Assembly (NCBI RefSeq): GCF_900103805.1
Contig: NZ_FNIB01000001.1
Coordinates: forward strand, 1-64,000
Source of the DNA: Cryobacterium flavum
GTDB lineage: Bacteria; Actinomycetota; Actinomycetes; Actinomycetales; Microbacteriaceae
Direction of reading: 5' to 3'
DNA length: 64,000 bases
The notes under the pieces are model-generated. The model worked only from the letters and a program-made list of their open reading frames with translations, made no database searches and had not been told where the DNA came from. Shown here one piece after another: positions 16,460 through 25,755 of this stretch (position 1 is its first letter; every line of letters begins with the position of its first letter). The translations under genes were made by a program, and so were the position numbers.

Positions 16460-16595
16460 CGCTCGACCGACCTTGTAGCGACCTTGTACGGTGAATTTGC
16501 CCCGTTGTGAGCGCAGCGGTGCCGTGCCATACTTGCGCCACGCTGGCCCGCCCGAGCCGCGTAAATCCATTACCCGAAATGGATCAGGTTCTGCA

Positions 16596-18251
16596 ATGTT
16601 GCCACCCGCGAAGCGCCAACGCACCGTGCGGTTCGGGCGAGCGAAACCGCGGCATCGGGCCACTGTTAAGCGGATGCTGGTTCGTCGCGACGGCTGGCTC
16701 GCCGCGGTCGTTGTCACGGCCCTCGTACTCTTCGGCGCACCGATCGCGGCCAGCGCCGACGACCTGCCAGCGGGCTCGTCGGCCACGCCGACGCCCGTCG
16801 TGAGCGCCATGACGGAGCCGGTGCCCACGCCCACGCCTGAACCAACCGCGCCCGCGCCGGACCCCGTGTCGGCGCCTACTCCGGCGTCGACACCGACGCC
16901 GGAGCCCACGCCTGAACCGATCGTCGCGCCGACCCCTGAGCCCACCCCCGAACAGACCCCCGAACCGACCGCAGAGCCGACATCCACACCAACACCGACC
17001 GAGGCACCCGTTCCTGAACCCAGTGATGGTCCCGTCCCGCCGGTGACCGAAACTCCGCAGCCAACCCCCGACCCAACCGTCGCCCCCAACCTGGTTACAC
17101 CGATTGATACCGCGGCAACCGCGGCACAAGCCGCGGCCACGGTATCCGCTCAGGCAACGGCGCGCGCGGCCGCAGCCCAGGCACTCGCGGCGCAGCGGAC
17201 GGCCGCCGAACGGGTCGCTGCCGAGCGCTCCGCCGCCCAGGAACTGACCGTTCAGCGAGCCGCAGTATTGGCGACCGCGCTGACCCGCTCGCAGACCGCG
17301 CAGGTCGCCCTTGACACCGCGCGCCGCGAACTGGAATCAACACGCGCGAGCCAGTCGATCGCTCTCGGTCGTGCTTCCCTCGTGCACCGCCTTGCGCTGG
17401 AGGCGTCACAGCAATCCGCCGTCTCCCGGCGCAGCTTCGCGGTCCTCGCGCGCAAGCTGGCCCAGCAACAAAGCGGTGCCGGCGTCGCCGACGTCTTTCT
17501 CGGCGGGCATTCGCTGGGCAATGTGCTCGATCAGCTCAGCACCCTTGACCAACTGGACCGCGTCAGCGAGAACATTGAGACGATCCAGGCGCGCGCCGAG
17601 GCCGACTCAGCGCGCGCAGAGCGGCTAAACCAGCAAGATGCCGAGACGCGCGCCGCCGCGAGCACGGTGTCGGTCGACGCCAGCCAGGCCACACTCGACG
17701 CGGCCACGAGCGACTTCGAGCGGGCCGGCCTCGACCTGGTCGCCGCAGCAACGCAGGCCGCGACCGCCGCCGCGAGCCTGGCCGCCATCGACGTGCGCCC
17801 GATCGTGCGCACCGACGTCGGGCAGCTGAGCGACCAGGGCTGGGCCAACCCGGCACGCGGACCCATCACGGATGCCTACGGTCCGCGCCCGGTTCGCCCG
17901 CTCCCCGGAGTCGGCGCGTTCCACCACGGCACCGACATCGGGTCGAGCTGCGGAGCGCCCGTCTTCGCCGCCACCGCCGGAATCGTTCGCGCAGTGGGCT
18001 CCGTGGGAAGTTACGGCAACTGGATCCTGATCGACCACGGTGAGAGGGTGCAGACGGGCTACGCCCACCTCGCCACCGGTGAAACGCTCGTCACTGTCGG
18101 TGATCCCGTCGCCGCTGGCCAACGAATCGGCAGTGTCGGCAGCACCGGTCTGTCCACCGGCTGCCACACCCACGTCGAGGTGCGGGTCGACGGCGTGCGC
18201 ATCGACCCGCAGCCCTTCTTCCTACTTCGCGGCGTCGTGCTCGGAGGCTGA
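16596..18251 (+). CDS. secreted M23 (LytM) peptidase with coiled coil
   Basis: A 551-residue envelope protein. After a basic lead (1-26) comes a signal peptide that ends near ASA-DD (about residue 55). Next is a Pro/Thr/Glu-rich linker of PTPEPT repeats (about 60-170), an Ala-rich coiled coil (about 175-400) and a C-terminal M23 zinc peptidase with HHGTDIG and HTHVEV, so the zinc ligands are intact. Coiled coil plus LytM is the layout of FtsX-activated cell-separation hydrolases (EnvC/PcsB/RipC-like), which suggests septal peptidoglycan cutting. The start is uncertain: the ATG at 16674 gives a more typical signal peptide. The upstream region has a tandem GACCTTGTA and a short inverted repeat. 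Confidence 0.85.
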   Translation: MLPPAKRQRTVRFGRAKPRHRATVKRMLVRRDGWLAAVVVTALVLFGAPIAASADDLPAGSSATPTPVVSAMTEPVPTPTPEPTAPAPDPVSAPTPASTPTPEPTPEPIVAPTPEPTPEQTPEPTAEPTSTPTPTEAPVPEPSDGPVPPVTETPQPTPDPTVAPNLVTPIDTAATAAQAAATVSAQATARAAAAQALAAQRTAAERVAAERSAAQELTVQRAAVLATALTRSQTAQVALDTARRELESTRASQSIALGRASLVHRLALEASQQSAVSRRSFAVLARKLAQQQSGAGVADVFLGGHSLGNVLDQLSTLDQLDRVSENIETIQARAEADSARAERLNQQDAETRAAASTVSVDASQATLDAATSDFERAGLDLVAAATQAATAAASLAAIDVRPIVRTDVGQLSDQGWANPARGPITDAYGPRPVRPLPGVGAFHHGTDIGSSCGAPVFAATAGIVRAVGSVGSYGNWILIDHGERVQTGYAHLATGETLVTVGDPVAAGQRIGSVGSTGLSTGCHTHVEVRVDGVRIDPQPFFLLRGVVLGG

Positions 18252-18355
18252 CGGCATCTGCACGTCGTGCTGGTTGCACCGCGACTGCGTCACCGGCAGC
18301 CGATCCTCGGGGGCCGCTATCGGCCATCCGCTGCGGCAGGTCACATTCAACGCAG

Positions 18356-18484
18356 GAGATGCCATTTCGGCCCCACGGGACCCGTCCACCACCCGTGAGA
18401 TGCCATTTTCGGCCCCTTGGACCCCGGCCAAGGGGCCGAAAATGGCATCTCGCAAGAATCAAGGGGCCGAAGTTAGCCTCTCGC
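18356..18484. repeat. palindromic repeat family B (four units, nested inverted)
   Basis: Four units of about 25 bp (GAGATGCCATTTTCGGCCCC, then TTGG) are arranged forward, forward, reverse, reverse. The inner pair is a perfect 24-bp inverted repeat (18397-18420 and 18428-18451) with a 7-base loop. The outer pair (from 18356 and to 18484) has decayed. It lies between the convergent M23 and RND genes and could terminate both. A second copy is at 36474-36534. Confidence 0.92.
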
Positions 18485-18491
18485 ACCGAAT

Positions 18492-21400
18492 TCAGGCGAC
18501 CCGACGCACCGAACGCCGCTCGCGCGTGCCCTCGACCAGCAGGTAGAGCACCGGCAGCACGATCAGCGTCAGCACCGTCGACGACACCAGACCGCCGATG
18601 ACGACGAGGGCGAGCGGCTGCGAGATGAATCCGCCGTGGCCGGTGAGGCCGATCGCCATCGGCAGCAGCGCGAAGATCGTCGCCAGGGCGGTCATCAGGA
18701 TGGGCCGCAGCCGTCGGCTGGCACCGGCCACGAGGGCGTCGGGCACCGAGAGGCCGCGTCGACGGTACTGGTTGACCAGGTCAACGAGCACGATGGCGTT
18801 GGTGACCACGATTCCGATGAGCATGAGCACGCCGATCAGCGACGGCACCCCCAGCGGAATGCCGGTCACGACCTGCAGTGCGATGGCCCCCGTCGCCGCG
18901 AACGGCACCGACACGAGCAGCAGCAGCGGCTGCAGTAGCGAGCGGAACGTCGCCACCATCACGATGTAGACGATGAGAATGGCCACGAGCATCGCGATCC
19001 CGAGCTGCGAAAAGGCTTCGGCCTGATCGGCGCTGACCCCGCCGAGGGTTGCGGTTGCCCCGGTCGGCAGCGCCGTGTCGGCGAGCATCTGGCCCAGCTG
19101 CGCGTTCGCCGTGCCCAGGTCATCGCTCGCGGGGGTCGCCGATACGGTCGCCGTGCGCAGCCCCTTCGCCGTGGTGAGCGTGCTCGGACCGTCGACTTGT
19201 TCCACGGTCGCGAGGGTATCCAGGGCCACAGCTCCGGTGCGCGTGGGAATCTGCCGGGCCGCGAGATCGGCGGCAGTCGTCGGCGGCGATTGCGCCGACA
19301 GGTAGACGGTGAGGTTGGTCTCGTCGATCACGATCGATCCGATCGCGCTCGGCTGCATGGCCTGCGACACGAGCGTTCCAAGAGCGAATTCGCTCAGACC
19401 GGCCGTGGCGGCCGCCTCCCGATCGATGGTGACGGCCAGATACGGCAGCGAGGCGGCGAGGGTGCTCGCGCTCTCCTTGATCGCACCAAGTTTCTGTACC
19501 GCGCTGAGAATGGCGGTGGTCGCGGTCTGCAGGTCGGCATCCGTTGCGGCCGTGATATCGACGGCGATGTCGGAGGACGCCCCGAAACCGCTCGCCGCGG
19601 CGACCGAGATCTCGCCCACGTCGCCCAGTTTGGCCAGGGCCGTGCGCGCGTGATTTTGCACCGTATCGGCGTTGGCGCCGTCGGCGGTGGTGATCGAATA
19701 GGTCACCGCGCTCGACGTGGGCGCCCCGCCGCGGAACGCGCTCGCGGCGCTTCCTCCGCCGATCGAGAGCTGCACGATGTCGATTCCGTCCAGGTCACGC
19801 AGCGCTTTTTCGACCGAAGCGGATGCCGCATCCTGCGCGGCCAGACTGCTGCTTACCGGCAGCGTCTGGGTCACCCGGAACGTGTCCTGCCCGGTCGACC
19901 CGAGAAAATTCACCTTCATGAACGGCACGAGCGCCGCCGTTCCGCCGAGCACGAGCACGGCGAGCAAAAGCGTCGCGACGGCGTGTTTCAGGGTGAACCG
20001 AATGACCGGCAGATAGCCCTTCTGCAGCCGCCCCGGGTTCTCGCCGGCCTCGGCCGCCGCCGACAGTCGCGTTGGCAGGTTTGGTGCCATGCCGGTCGAA
20101 GCGGATGCCGCGGCCGCGTGCCGCGAGTGCCCGCCGGTCTCCAGAATCGCCGGCTCCGGTTCGGCGGCGAGCGCGGTTTGGTCAGCCGTGACGGCCTTGG
20201 GCGCCCGCAGAAACCAGTACGCGAGCACGGGAACGATGGTGAGCGACACCAGCAGTGAGGCCAGCAGGGCGATCGTCACGGTGAGCGCGAACGGTCGAAA
20301 CAGTTCGCCGGTCGACCCGCCGACAAAGGAGATCGGCAGGAAGACGGTGACCGTCGTGATGGTCGAGGCGGTGATCGCTCCGGCCACTTCGCGCACCGCG
20401 AAGACAATCGTGGCGGCGCGGTCGGCACCCGCCACGAGGTGCCGCTTGATGTTCTCGATCACCACGATGGAGTCGTCGACGACCCGGCCGATGGCGATTG
20501 TGAGCGCGCCGAGAGTGAGGATATTGAGCGAATAGCCCACTCTCTGCAACCCGATAAAGGTGATCAGGACCGAGGTCGGAATGGAGATGGCCGTGACGAG
20601 GGTGGCCCGCACCGACAACAGGAACAGTAAAATCACGATCACCGCGAAGCCGAGGCCGAGCAGGCCCTCCTGGGTGAGCGCGTCGATCGACTGCTGAATG
20701 AACGGCGCCTGGTCGAACACGACCGTGAACGTCGCGGGCGCGACCGCGGCTTCAAGCTGCGGCAAAATCGCGCGCACCGCCTTCGACACGTCGACCGTGT
20801 TCGCAGCGGGAACCTTGGTGACGGCGATGGTGAGGGCGGGTTCGCCGTTCACCCGGGAGATGCTCGTGATCGGGTTTTCGACGAGCGCGACCGTGGCGAC
20901 GTCACCGATGGTCGCGGGGGCGGCATCCGCTACACCGGTGAGACCGGTGGAACCAGCAATCAACGGGAGCGCGCTGATGTCGTCGACCGAGCCGAGCTTG
21001 CCGCCGGCCTGCACCGACAGGGTCGTGTCGCCCTCGGTGATGGTGCCGGCCGGAATCAGCGACCCGTTCTGCTGCAGCGCATCGCGCAGGTTTTGGGTGC
21101 TGAAGCCGCGGGCGGCGAGTTCATCGGCGTTGGGCGTGATCGTGACGCGGCGGCCGATATCGCCGACCAACGCGGCATCGCGCACGCCGGCCACGTCGCG
21201 AATATCGCCGAGCACGCTGCGTTTCAGCTGGTCGGCAAGCGCCACGGTATCACTTGAGGCGACCGCGAGCGAGATCACCGGAAAGTCGTCGATGCTGCCG
21301 CTGATCACCTGCGGGTCGACGTCGGCCGGCAGCACGCTCTTGATGCGGTTGATGGCCTGGTCAATGCGGGATTCCGCCTTGACCAGGTCGGTGCCGTAGG

Positions 21401-21689
21401 TGAAGGTGGCGCTCACCAACGAGGAGTTCGTGCTGCTCGTCGTCGACGTCGTTTCGAGGCCGACCAGGCCCTGAATGGCCGTCTCGATCGGGGTCGATAC
21501 GTCGTCGTTGACCACCTGCGGCGACGCACCCGGATAGCTCGTGGACACGAGCAACTGCGGCAGCTGCAGCGACGGAATCAGCTCCTGTTTGAGCCCGGTC
21601 AGGGCCAGGCTGCCGAACACGGCCGCCACAATGGTGATGAGGGCGATCAACGCCCGATTCTTCATGCTCACTACCGCGAGAAAATGCAC
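18492..21689 (-). CDS. RND family efflux transporter (HAE1/SwrC-like)
   Basis: A 1065-residue inner-membrane proton-driven pump with twelve transmembrane segments and two large extracytoplasmic loops, the usual length for AcrB/SwrC-type proteins. The start MHFLAVVSMKNRALIAL is typical of the first segment. GRVVDDSIVVIENIKRHL in TM4 holds the two conserved proton-relay Asp residues. The C-terminal half repeats the fold (IVVTNAIVLVDLVNQYRR). No membrane-fusion protein or outer-membrane channel is adjacent, as is common in Gram-positive SwrC-like pumps. The GTG at 21689 is used. Confidence 0.9.
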   Translation of the reverse strand: MHFLAVVSMKNRALIALITIVAAVFGSLALTGLKQELIPSLQLPQLLVSTSYPGASPQVVNDDVSTPIETAIQGLVGLETTSTTSSTNSSLVSATFTYGTDLVKAESRIDQAINRIKSVLPADVDPQVISGSIDDFPVISLAVASSDTVALADQLKRSVLGDIRDVAGVRDAALVGDIGRRVTITPNADELAARGFSTQNLRDALQQNGSLIPAGTITEGDTTLSVQAGGKLGSVDDISALPLIAGSTGLTGVADAAPATIGDVATVALVENPITSISRVNGEPALTIAVTKVPAANTVDVSKAVRAILPQLEAAVAPATFTVVFDQAPFIQQSIDALTQEGLLGLGFAVIVILLFLLSVRATLVTAISIPTSVLITFIGLQRVGYSLNILTLGALTIAIGRVVDDSIVVIENIKRHLVAGADRAATIVFAVREVAGAITASTITTVTVFLPISFVGGSTGELFRPFALTVTIALLASLLVSLTIVPVLAYWFLRAPKAVTADQTALAAEPEPAILETGGHSRHAAAASASTGMAPNLPTRLSAAAEAGENPGRLQKGYLPVIRFTLKHAVATLLLAVLVLGGTAALVPFMKVNFLGSTGQDTFRVTQTLPVSSSLAAQDAASASVEKALRDLDGIDIVQLSIGGGSAASAFRGGAPTSSAVTYSITTADGANADTVQNHARTALAKLGDVGEISVAAASGFGASSDIAVDITAATDADLQTATTAILSAVQKLGAIKESASTLAASLPYLAVTIDREAAATAGLSEFALGTLVSQAMQPSAIGSIVIDETNLTVYLSAQSPPTTAADLAARQIPTRTGAVALDTLATVEQVDGPSTLTTAKGLRTATVSATPASDDLGTANAQLGQMLADTALPTGATATLGGVSADQAEAFSQLGIAMLVAILIVYIVMVATFRSLLQPLLLLVSVPFAATGAIALQVVTGIPLGVPSLIGVLMLIGIVVTNAIVLVDLVNQYRRRGLSVPDALVAGASRRLRPILMTALATIFALLPMAIGLTGHGGFISQPLALVVIGGLVSSTVLTLIVLPVLYLLVEGTRERRSVRRVA

Positions 21690-21715
21690 CCGCTCAGTAT
21701 GCCAGTGCGCGCGGG

Positions 21716-23176
21716 TCAGACCACCTCGGCCAGGTACCCGGTATCAGCGAACGGATGCCGCAGCAGCGACCCCCAGGCGGCCTCCAGCGCGTCGACGGCC
21801 CGGTCGGTGTCCGGGGCGGAGTGTGAGAAAGGCAATCGCAGGAACCGCTCGAAAGCGCCATCGAGGCCGAACCGCGGACCAGCAGGCACGAGCAGGCCGT
21901 GGCTGCGCGCCGCGAGCGTGAGCTGCGAACTCACGGGACGGCCGAGGTTGACCCAGGCGGTGATGCCGCCGTCGACGTGCGGCACCTGCCAGTCGGGGAA
22001 GGTCTCGGCCAGGCGGCGTTCCAGGTGGTCGCGGCCCACGCGCAGCAGCTCACGGCGGCCGGCCAGGATGGCGGGCATGTCGGCGAGCAGCCGCGTCACG
22101 ATGAGCTGTTCGAGAATGGGGGTGCCGAGGTCATTGGTGCAGCGAGCGGCCACGAGCTTGCTAATGAGCGCCGGTTCGGCGCGAATCCAGCCGATACGCA
22201 TGCCGCCCCAGACGGTTTTACCCACCGAGCCGACACTCACCACTCGCGGTGCCGACCGCATGTCGGTGCAGGCCGCGAACGGCAGAAACTCGCCAGCGCG
22301 GTCAATGTCAAGTTCGGCGATGGTCTCGTCGATGATGAGGGTTGTGCACGCGTCCGCAGCGGCAGAGGCCACCCGTTCGCGTTGCTCGGCCGGCATGCTC
22401 TGGCCGGTGGGATTGTGAAAGTCGGGCATGAGATAGCCGACGACCGGGCTGCTGCGCTGAAGCGTTTGCAGCAGGGCGGCTTCATCCCAGCCCCGTGTGC
22501 CCGGGTCGTCACCCGGCCCGCCGGCCGACACGTTCACGGCGGCGAGGCGGGCGCCGGCCGCACGCAGGGCCTCGGCCGCGTGCGGATACGTCGGTGATTC
22601 GATCAGGGCGCGGTCTCCGCGGCCGACGAGCACGCGGGCCAGCAGGGCAATGGCGTGCTGGGCGCCGAGGGTCACCATGATCTGCTCCGGCGCGGTCGGC
22701 AGGCCGCGAGCGGTATAGCGGTCGGCAATCGCAGCCCGCAACTCAGGAATGCCCACGGGGTCGAACCCGGAGTCATCCAGGTGCCGCGGTAGCTCGGCGG
22801 CGGCGTGCGCTGCGGCATCCGCCAGGCCGGGCAGCGCCGGCATCGTGGCCTTGCTGAAGTCCAGGATTCCCTCCGTTTCCGGAGTGGGGCTGGGCGCGCC
22901 GGCCCCCGGCAACCGCACGATGCTGCCCGACCCGCGCACACTGCGCAGGTAGCCCGCGTCGCGCAGCTCACGATAGGCCGCCGTCACCGTGGTTCGACTG
23001 ACACCGAGGCGCTCGCTCAGATCACGTTCGGCGGGCAGGCGGCTGTCGGTGGGGATACGCCCGTCGAGGGTCAGCAAGCGGATGCGATCGCTCAAGGCGC
23101 GATACGCGCTCGCTCCGCCGCGCCACTCGCCTAACAGGGTATCGAGGCCCCGAGCACTCAGGTGATTCTCGCTCAT
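21716..23176 (-). CDS. MocR/YczR-type regulator with aminotransferase domain
   Basis: A 486-residue regulator. The N-terminal GntR winged helix (residues 20-90) has RLPAERDLSERLGVSRTTVTAAYRELRDAG. A fold-type I aminotransferase-like domain follows, with LIIDETIAEL and SVGSVGKTVWGGMRIGWI, whose Lys should bind PLP. MocR proteins sense PLP or a vitamin B6 state, often to control B6 or amino-acid genes. It is divergent from a YczE-type membrane protein, the defining partner of the YczR subgroup. Confidence 0.88.
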   Translation of the reverse strand: MSENHLSARGLDTLLGEWRGGASAYRALSDRIRLLTLDGRIPTDSRLPAERDLSERLGVSRTTVTAAYRELRDAGYLRSVRGSGSIVRLPGAGAPSPTPETEGILDFSKATMPALPGLADAAAHAAAELPRHLDDSGFDPVGIPELRAAIADRYTARGLPTAPEQIMVTLGAQHAIALLARVLVGRGDRALIESPTYPHAAEALRAAGARLAAVNVSAGGPGDDPGTRGWDEAALLQTLQRSSPVVGYLMPDFHNPTGQSMPAEQRERVASAAADACTTLIIDETIAELDIDRAGEFLPFAACTDMRSAPRVVSVGSVGKTVWGGMRIGWIRAEPALISKLVAARCTNDLGTPILEQLIVTRLLADMPAILAGRRELLRVGRDHLERRLAETFPDWQVPHVDGGITAWVNLGRPVSSQLTLAARSHGLLVPAGPRFGLDGAFERFLRLPFSHSAPDTDRAVDALEAAWGSLLRHPFADTGYLAEVV

Positions 23177-23193
23177 GAGGCCACCCTAGTCAG

Positions 23194-23236
23194 ATTGGCA
23201 TCTTGATAACAGGCCAGTTATGCAATTGGATTGGCA
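23194..23236. promoter_or_regulatory. MocR-type operator region with direct repeats
   Basis: ATTGGCA occurs at 23194-23200 and again at 23230-23236. ATAAC/GTTAT (23206-23221) forms an inverted repeat between them. Directly repeated half-sites in a divergent promoter are usual for MocR regulators. Confidence 0.45.
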
Positions 23237-23239
23237 ACT

Positions 23240-23845
23240 ATGACCCGTCGAATCACGCAACTGCTTATTGGCCTCTTCCTCTACGGAATCGGCATTGCTC
23301 TGATCGTGCGTGGCGGCATCGGAGTGGCCCCCTGGGACGTGCTCACCCAGGGAATCGACAACCACACCCACCTGGGCTTCGGGCTGATCACGATTCTGAC
23401 CAGTGCGGTCGTTCTGGTGCTGTGGATTCCGATCCGCCAGAAGCCGGGCTCCGGAACGCTGCTGAACGCCGTACTCGTGGGCCCGGCGGCCGACGTCGGC
23501 CTGTGGCTCATTCCGGCCGACCTCGACCTGTGGCTGCGGGTGCTCTTGTTCGCCGCCGGCCTGATGATGATTGCCGTCGCCACCGGCCTCTACATCGGGG
23601 CACACTTCGGCCCCGGCCCGCGAGACGGCCTGATGACCGGTCTGCACAAGCGCACCGGCTGGAAGATCTGGATCGTGCGCACCGGCATCGAGGTGACCGT
23701 GCTCGGCATCGGCTGGGCCCTGGGCGGCAACGTGGGAATCGGCACCGCGCTGTTCGCCGTGCTGATCGGCCCCCTCTGCCAGCGCACTCTCCCTCTCTTT
23801 GCGATCAAGCGCCCCGCGCCCGCCGCCCTCGTTCCCACGCCGTAG
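23240..23845 (+). CDS. YczE/YyaS/YitT family membrane protein
   Basis: A 201-residue integral membrane protein with about five segments. Conserved features are the N-terminal GLFLYGIGIALIVRGGIGVAPWDVLTQGI and the central GLYIGAHFGPGPRDGLMTGL. Members of this family pair with YczR-type MocR regulators and are thought to transport or sense an unknown compound, possibly linked to vitamin B6. The ATG at 23240 is chosen over an upstream TTG that falls inside the operator. Confidence 0.85.
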   Translation: MTRRITQLLIGLFLYGIGIALIVRGGIGVAPWDVLTQGIDNHTHLGFGLITILTSAVVLVLWIPIRQKPGSGTLLNAVLVGPAADVGLWLIPADLDLWLRVLLFAAGLMMIAVATGLYIGAHFGPGPRDGLMTGLHKRTGWKIWIVRTGIEVTVLGIGWALGGNVGIGTALFAVLIGPLCQRTLPLFAIKRPAPAALVPTP

Positions 23846-24123
23846 CAGGAGCCGCACCGAAGCCGAAGCGAGGCGAGGCCGAGCAATCTTGCGAAGCAAG
23901 GAGCGAGGCGGTTGGGTTTCCTGCGGGGTTGTGAGTTCTGAGCGAGGAGCGGGTGACCCACCCGGCGTCCCTGGAATGCCGCGCAACCACTCGAACTGCC
24001 GCTTGGCCAATCCGTGCGCCTCGTCACCAGCCGGGTCGATGCCCCGCGCCGCGGCTGCCTGGCGTCAAGGTCAAGCGGCAATGTCATGTTTCAGTGTCGG
24101 TGCCCCGGAGTACCGTTTATGGC
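23846..24123. other. intergenic region with repetitive purine-rich segment
   Basis: About 60 bases after the YczE gene are built from GCGAGGC-like words with a short hairpin CTTGC-GAA-GCAAG. The rest shows GGGTG/CACCC pairing and no recognisable gene. The end holds a TACCGT -10 hexamer (24111-24116) for the next gene. Confidence 0.4.
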
Positions 24124-24582
24124 ATGGCAACGTGGCAGGAAGTTCAAGCGGATGCGCCGCAATTCGCTTCAAGGGTTCGCGCAATTTTCGACGCCGGCAC
24201 CAACAAGACGATGGCCTCCCTGCGCCGGGACGGCTCCCCGCGCATCAGCGGCACCGAGCTCGTGTTCGAGCCCGAGCGCATCACCCTGGGCATGATGCCC
24301 GATTCGCAGAAGCTGCACGACGTGCTGCGCGACCGGCGGGTGGCCATCCACTCGCCCACCCTGGAACCCCCGGCAGGTCAGCCGTCGGACTGGGCCGGCG
24401 ACGCGAAACTGGCCGGCGTGCTGGTAACCAAAGAGCCCAACCCGGCCGATCCGCCGGGGTCTTCGAGTTTCGAGCTGCGGGTGCACGAGGTCGTGCTCAC
24501 CTACATCGATCCCGACAACACACACCTGATCATCGAGTCCTGGCACGAGGGCCGGGGGTGGAAGCGAATCAGCCGGCTGTAG
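24124..24582 (+). CDS. pyridoxamine 5'-phosphate oxidase-like flavin/F420-binding protein
   Basis: A 152-residue split-barrel protein. The pattern TMASLRRDGSPRISGTELVF (residues 29-48) with later MMPDSQKLHDVLRDRRVAI is typical of the PNPOx-like superfamily in actinobacteria, whose members bind FMN or F420 or act as haem-handling homologues. The cofactor cannot be decided. A TACCGT hexamer ends 7 bases before the ATG and no ribosome binding site is present, so the mRNA is probably leaderless. The 3' end overlaps the M20 peptidase gene by 14 bp, tail to tail. Confidence 0.82.
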   Translation: MATWQEVQADAPQFASRVRAIFDAGTNKTMASLRRDGSPRISGTELVFEPERITLGMMPDSQKLHDVLRDRRVAIHSPTLEPPAGQPSDWAGDAKLAGVLVTKEPNPADPPGSSSFELRVHEVVLTYIDPDNTHLIIESWHEGRGWKRISRL

Positions 24583-25735
24583 GCCCGCAGAACTCGGTGA
24601 TCGTGCCCTCGAGAATCTTCGCGAGTGCCCGCACCGACTCGGCGTCGGCCCACTCGGTATCGGCGTGCAGGCCCTCGCCGTCAGCGCCGAACACGACGCA
24701 GGGAATTCCGGCTTCGAGAATGAGCCCGGCATCGGTCCAGAACGGTTCGCCGCGCGTGACCGCCGGGCGTCCGAGCACCCGCTCGGCGTTGCCGGTCAGC
24801 GCCCGAACGATGGGCCAGTGTGGCTCGGCCTCGAAGGCCGCCCGCGCCACCAGCCGCGTCAGCGTGAACTGAAACTTCGGCTCCTCCACTGCCAAAGCAG
24901 TGAACAGCGCGCGCAGCTCGGACTCGACCTGCTCCGGGGACTGGCCCGGCAGCATCCGTCGTTCCAGGGTCAGCACACAGTGGGCCGCGACCGTGGCCGC
25001 ATCGTCGCCGCCGGCGATCTTCGACACCCGCACGGCGCCGTGGCCGAGCGTGGGGTGGGCCGGTTCCGCGTGAAGTCGCTGCCGCAGGCCGTTGAGGGCG
25101 CCGAGCGCGAGGCCCGCATGCCAGATGGCGTCGACGCCCAGCTCGGGCTGCGAGCCGTGTGCGGCCAAGCCGGTCAGTTCGAGTTCGAACCAGGCGAAGC
25201 CGCGGTGGGCGGTAGTGAGTTCAAGGCTGCTCGGCTCGATCACCAGGGCGGCGTCGGCGCTCACTGTGCGCAGCACCTCCTCGGTGCCGATGCTGCCGAA
25301 TTCCTCGTCGGCGACCAGCGTCACGATCACATCGCCGGCCAACTCGCCGGCGGATGCCCGCGCCGCTCCCACAAGAATCGCTGCGAGTCCGCTCTTGGTG
25401 TCGACGGCCCCGCGCCCGTGCACCCGGCCGTCCCGGAGCTCGCCGCTGAACGGGTCGCCGGCGTAGGTCGCGACGCCGACCGTGTCGAGGTGGGCGTTGA
25501 GCATGATCGAGCGGCCGGTGCCGGTGCCGCGCTTGACGCCGACGACCGACGGACGCCCGGGGGTCTGCTCCAGCACGGTGACCTCGAAACCCTGCTGGCG
25601 CAGCCACTGGCCGCACCAAGCCGCGATCCGGGCCTCCCCGGCGGCTCCCGGCACGAGGTCGGGGTTGACCGAATCGATGCGCACGAGCTGCTGCAAAATC
25701 GCGACCGGGTCGCTCTCGGAGGGTAAGCGGGACAT
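24569..25735 (-). CDS. M20 family metallopeptidase (ArgE/DapE/CPG2-like)
   Basis: A 388-residue zinc hydrolase. Metal and catalytic residues are seen in NAHLDTVGV, GRGAVDTKSG and ADEEFGSIG, with a dimerisation insert of about residues 180-285 (LTGLAAHGSQPELGVDA). It deacylates an N-acyl amino acid or cleaves a small peptide; the exact substrate is not clear, and no arginine or lysine synthesis genes are near. A TAGATT hexamer lies 6 bases before the ATG, so the transcript is probably leaderless. One arm of a long inverted repeat covers its -35 region. Confidence 0.85.
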   Translation of the reverse strand: MSRLPSESDPVAILQQLVRIDSVNPDLVPGAAGEARIAAWCGQWLRQQGFEVTVLEQTPGRPSVVGVKRGTGTGRSIMLNAHLDTVGVATYAGDPFSGELRDGRVHGRGAVDTKSGLAAILVGAARASAGELAGDVIVTLVADEEFGSIGTEEVLRTVSADAALVIEPSSLELTTAHRGFAWFELELTGLAAHGSQPELGVDAIWHAGLALGALNGLRQRLHAEPAHPTLGHGAVRVSKIAGGDDAATVAAHCVLTLERRMLPGQSPEQVESELRALFTALAVEEPKFQFTLTRLVARAAFEAEPHWPIVRALTGNAERVLGRPAVTRGEPFWTDAGLILEAGIPCVVFGADGEGLHADTEWADAESVRALAKILEGTITEFCGPTAG

Positions 25736-25755
25736 CCTTCGAATCTAGGCCCTCT

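Noticed and set aside
24010..24087. Small minus-strand gene starting MAKRQFEWLRG near 24010
   Set aside because: No ribosome binding site, no recognisable family, and it runs antisense into the YczE gene.
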